DNA from: Mucidula mucida
Lineage: Eukaryota; Basidiomycota; Agaricomycetes; Agaricales; Physalacriaceae
Direction: 5' to 3'
DNA: 64,000 bases
Assembly: GCA_015501055.1 (NCBI GenBank)
Contig: JADNYV010000121.1
Span: forward strand, 1-64,000
Shown: one piece after another, positions 59,916 through 64,000 of the stretch
Position numbering within the stretch: position 1 is the stretch's first letter
Layout: each line of letters opens with the position of its first letter
Made by a program: the position numbers and the translations under genes
Notes under the pieces: model-generated
The model's input: the letters and a program-made list of their open reading frames with translations, nothing else
Told to the model about the DNA's origin: nothing
Databases searched by the model: none

Positions 59916-60445
59916 TGTTAGCGACTGACTAAGCCACGAGACTCAACCAGGTACCACAGCAAGAAACTAAGGAGGAAAGTGTTCGCGTTCGTAAGACTAG
60001 GCTAGGCCAGGTGTATAAACAAGATCGGAACTAAAGTACAATAATGCTACGCTACTGCTTATATACTAGTAAGTCTGTGTTTGAGACTCCTTGTCCATAC
60101 ACGTTTCCACTAGGGATGCTCCACGCCCTTGACCCAGTGTTGTATGCTACTAGTCCGTAAAACCATTAAATATGAGTGGTAACTGCATGTAAGTAATAAT
60201 ACTGAAACGACCATGTGTGCTACGAGTGTCGGCGGTGTGTATACAATAGGGAGTCCATGAGGTATTGGCATGTATGATGTCATCCATGTGTTGGGTGTGT
60301 GTCCAACATGAGTACGGCTTTGGTAATGAAAAGGAGTATGATCGGTGACGAAACAGATGATGAAACAGTCCGTTGGCTGATAAGACAAGCCCCCCAATAA
60401 GATATGATAAGATGTGAAAATGTAAAAATATGGTGATTCATAACA
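59916..60445 (-). repeat. 5' LTR of chromovirus copy 2
   Basis: Matches the other LTRs; ends CATAACA at 60445 and directly abuts LINE-like coding sequence. Confidence 0.92.
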
Positions 60446-62640
60446 AACCGTTGCAAGCAAAGAGAGTTATAAATAACCAATTGGTGCATGACAGGATTGT
60501 ATATATGAAAATAATGGAAATCTCCAACAATGTCCTGGCGGGCTTGTTCAATGAATGTCTCGACACTGGAACAGTTCCTACGACATGGCTCACAACCATA
60601 TTGATTGGTATATTGAAGGCAAAGAAGCCGGCAGAAGACGCCGAGAGCTATCAGCTTGTAGGGTTGGAGAGTTGTCTCTTAAAGGTAGGATGGACCTCCC
60701 TTGCGACATAGTGCGGTTCTTGATGATTAACAGGTCTTCGCACTTGTCATTGAGTAGCGTATAAGCGAATGGGCGGAAACTGAGAAAGTGTTTCCCGAGT
60801 CTGAAAATGGCTTCCGCCGGGGTTGCCGCACGCATAACAATCCTTTCATACTGCAGTGCACAATAGAGAAGGCATGGCACGAGGGCAAGAAGCTCTATGT
60901 CGTATTTGTCAACTTGAAGAACATGTTTCCAGCAACGGATTTGCCAACATTGTGGGTAAAGCTGTTCAATGCGGGCATATCGGGGCCTCTCTTTGACTGG
61001 TTGCGGATGCTGTATGCTCGTATGTGTTATGTGGTCCATCATGAGGGTGCTGTATTGGAGGCATTCAGGTCCTTGATTGTTGGCGTGCTGACAGGGGACT
61101 CGGCGTCACCAATACTCTGGAACTTGTACTTTGCAGACATCAATTGCGTGATCCCTATCCATGCCAACAACTTGATTTTTGGTAGCACAGTGATCTGCCA
61201 CATGAAACATGCTGATGATGTGGCAATGTTCTCGACTGGGTGGCGCGCACTCCAGGAGAAAATTACCCCCTTCTATGAGTGGTGCCGGCACAACTTCATG
61301 ACGATGAGTCTCCTGAAGACGGAGTGGATGGTGTTTGGTGGAAGCCCGGGAAAGACTGTCTCGCTGATGGCAAATGGTGTCTGCCTCAAGTTGGTTGATG
61401 TTTACAAGTTTATTGGAGTGATATTTATGTTGGGGAAAGGTAACACATTTCGGCGCCATTACAGGAATAAGGCGGCTGAGGCAAAGGCAGTGTCCGTGGT
61501 ATCTGTGTCCCTGTCAAATCATATTGGGGTGCCCCCCCCCCCCCCCACAGATGGTATATGGATCTATATGTCCTGCATTGATCCCCACTTAACGTTTGGG
61601 GCAGAGGTGGTCTTGGATACTGCCCCCATATATTGAAAGAAGCTTGAAAATGTGCAGGTATACTTTCTGCGCCGCCTGCTTGGACTGTCCCACCACGTCC
61701 CAACATTCGCCCTCTTCCTGGAAACGGGTGTTATGCCAATAGTGTACTGACGCGTTCTGATGGCAATCAGGCATCTTCAAGTGGCGCTGGACCTTCCCAA
61801 CGGTGAATATATATATCTGGCCCTGATAGACTCAGCATGGGCCAATGGAGATTCAAAAGGTGCCTGGTTCACGGGTCTCAAGTCAGTCCTGGAAGCGCTC
61901 CCAATGCCTGTGTTGCTGCCTGTGTGGTTGTTAGATGATATGCGCGCACCAGGGTGGTTTCCTGCCTTGGAGAAAAAGGTTAGAGATGCGGCAATCAACT
62001 GGATTCACTCTGAGGCGCAAAAGTCGAAAAAATGTGTATTGCTTCAGAAGAGATTGTGTCTCCTGAGGCCAAAGGGTACAGCCAGCCGTGGGTTGCAGCC
62101 CTACCTGCTGTTGGGACTCGCCGCTCATTGGGTAGCGTTCACAAAGCTGATGTTTTCTGATTATCCTTTGGCATTTGAGGTGCTGCGCCGAAGGACACGA
62201 TACCGGCCGGATGGCGTTCCAAGAGAGTGGCACCTTTGTTGCTTCTGTGAGGAGGAGGAGGTTGAAACTGTGGAGCACATCACTTTTGGATGTGAGTATG
62301 ATGATAGGTTGATGCCAACTTGATGGTCTTGAGGGAGAAATTGTTGGAGGACATTTGGGCCTTCCATCCCGCTCTGCAAGAGCAAATCCGCCGTCTTGGT
62401 GTCATGGATGGTGACCTACTTGTGGCGCTGGCACTTGAGCCGTCTTTCGCTTGGCGTTTTGGACGTTTTTGTCGGACATCTTTGGTTACGTTGAGGAGTA
62501 TCATATGTACAGCCCCCCATCCGATGTATAGTTCGCACACTGATGGAGTGCACAGCGCAGGATGGCGATCGGCCTGGACGCGTGTGAGATGGGCACACAC
62601 ATGGTCCGAAAGCCTGTCGTCTTAACCATAAGGTGAGGGT
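60446..62640 (+). pseudogene. LINE-type reverse transcriptase, 5'-truncated
   Basis: Non-LTR retrotransposon ORF2-like sequence. Segments: NNVLAGLFNECLDTGTVPTTWLTTILIGILKAKK, then after a frame change NGFRRGCRTHNNPFILQCTIEKAWHEGKKLYVVFV, WVKLFNAGISGPLFDWLRMLYARM, VGVLTGDSASPILWNLYFADI, and the catalytic HADDVAMFS in place of the more usual F/YADD. The C-terminal part (61760-62323) ends with a Cys/His cluster HLCCFCEEEEVETVEHITFGC typical of such proteins. Frame breaks occur near 60690 and at a 15-base C run (61532-61546). The 5' end is cut at the chromovirus LTR. Confidence 0.8.
61532..61546 (+). repeat. Poly-C tract, 15 bases
   Basis: Homopolymer inside the LINE coding region, just after the frame reading SLSNHIGV; length may be unreliable and it sits near a frame change. 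Confidence 0.8.
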
Positions 62641-64000
62641 TATCCTTCCACCACCACCACAGCTAGTTCTGTAGTATGATTGTGCACATAGAGTTATGGT
62701 GCCACCACAAGCGACGAAATATACAAATTATACTGGGCCAGCGTGCTAGAGGTAATACTCAGCGCAGAGCATTTGAGGGAAGAGCAATTGGACCCACCAA
62801 CATTGATCACCGGCGATCTCAGCTCTGTGGGTGCTTTTAGCATTATCTTCAGTGCAGTGCAAGCTTAGACACCGGGAAAAAATCCAAGTCTAAGCTCAAT
62901 GTCAGCATGTAGGATCCATAACAGAAATTGAGCTTACTTGGGTTGTGTCTTGAGAAGGGACGTCTCCTCGTATTCTAGTGCAAAGTGATGCAGCCAACCA
63001 ATAAACCAATCCGAGGAAACAATATGTCTTTACTTCTGGAGGCCATCAGCTACGCTTATTGAAGTAACCACTAACATGCATACCTTGTTGTCGTGAAAAT
63101 ATCTGGACATAGTCATGACTATGTCCAGAAGCCCAAGACATAGGGAGAGGCAGAGGGCATCTGCATCATCGCGATACAGCCTCTGACCATGACTCTTGTG
63201 CCGGTAAAGGTGAACCTTGCCCGTTGACAATGATCTGGGACTTGGGACCTTGATAGCTGTATTGGACGCAACAATGGTTGACGGAAAAGAGGACTGGCAT
63301 ATTGAATATCCCAATCCGTAAATACATATTTGCAAAAAACCATACAGCTTGCAGGCACATACCAACCCACTAGACAAACGGACTAGCGGCTATTGGGACC
63401 GTGAGATGCGTTCAGCTAGGACTCTTGCGGATCCTTGTGCTCTTCTTACCCTTGGGGCGACCAGGGAGAGGCAGAGAAGGCGTCACACAAACAAGCAGGC
63501 GCGCGCCAGCAACAGCCCAAGGGGATTGATGCCGCTTCTAGTTGTCCTTCCACCATAATTCACAGAAGGCCATATTCCAGTCCGGAGGTGCAGATTGAAT
63601 CGATTGAAGGGGTTTTTTGGAGGTCCTTGACAGGGAAGAACATCGGCAAAGCGGTATGTAAACGGCCTGGGTTGGTGGAAGGCAGGGAGAAGTGCCAGAT
63701 ACTTGGGCCGGGCAGGATTGCACCTTCATGTTGTCTACATTAGCTAGAGCAGCAGGCTACCTTCAATCATGCGCTAGGGATTGAGCTATACACTGCATTA
63801 TTTTCATCGCGTCACCGCCAACGTGTTACTGTGTCCGCTATCTTCGCATCAAAAGCACGTCTAGTTCTTGCTGCAACTAATCCTAAAGCTTCACATTATC
63901 ATTACCGCCATATCTGCAAACTACTTGAACAGTCAACATGATTTAATACTGCAAAATCAAAAGACGCTCTGAAGGATATTTCCCGGTGGCAAAACCTTTC
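62641..64000. other. No gene recognised at the right end
   Basis: Short frames at 63349-63743 look like decayed coding sequence without motifs. The only distinct structure is the palindrome at 63102. Confidence 0.4.
63102..63129. repeat. Perfect 28 bp palindrome
   Basis: The half-site TCTGGACATAGTCA is followed immediately by its exact reverse complement with no spacer. Confidence 0.85.

Larger units (their letters stand above)
53939..60445 (-). mobile_element. Ty3/gypsy chromovirus, copy 2
   Basis: Same family and orientation as the element at 14090. LTRs are 53939-54469 and 59916-60445. The flanks do not match as a target duplication (CCCCC before 53939, AACCG after 60445). The left flank is copia sequence and the right flank a LINE. 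This suggests ectopic recombination or deletion after insertion, not a clean transposition product. Confidence 0.92.

Overview
This is nuclear DNA of a filamentous basidiomycete, probably an Agaricomycete. The evidence is a multi-intron beta-tubulin gene, protein genes cut by many 45-65 bp GT-AG introns, Zn2Cys6 regulators, a BTB protein, a multi-pass membrane protein of a type common in mushrooms, and chromodomain Ty3/gypsy, copia, LINE, hAT and MITE sequences. The order within Agaricomycetes cannot be fixed from sequence alone. No rRNA, tRNA or CRISPR was recognised.

Left part (1-14 kb): beta-tubulin (+) with one frame break in its GTP-binding loop; a secreted Pro/Gly-rich protein (+); an orphan, broken thioester-reductase fragment of an adenylate-forming reductase (+); a 355 bp MITE with TA target duplication; a long, indel-ridden FUSC/BRE4-type membrane protein gene (-); a secreted poly-Gly / Asp-Pro-repeat protein (+); and a small secreted Cys-containing protein (-).

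14-21 kb: a full-length chromovirus (Ty3/gypsy, minus strand) with 529 bp LTRs and a 5 bp target duplication. It sits inside an older, oppositely oriented solo LTR of the same family. Its LTR and primer-binding site fit Tf1/sushi-type self-priming, and gag and pol overlap at a GGGTTTT heptamer that would suit -1 frameshifting.

21-46 kb: tandem Zn2Cys6 regulators (-), the second decayed; several kb without recognisable genes; a BTB protein (+); a conserved-looking Cys-motif protein of unknown function (+); a secreted protein with Asp-Tyr-Lys repeats resembling a natural FLAG tag (+); and a six-exon membrane protein (-).

46-64 kb: a repeat graveyard. A monocarboxylate-type MFS pseudogene is split by a 1.5 kb hAT element with perfect ends. 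It is followed by an F-box pseudogene, a copia remnant, a second copy of the chromovirus without matching target duplications, and a LINE reverse transcriptase abutting its LTR.

Several host genes carry single-base frame breaks, often in G or A runs. This may be real decay or residual long-read error, and calls of 'broken' below should be read with that in mind.
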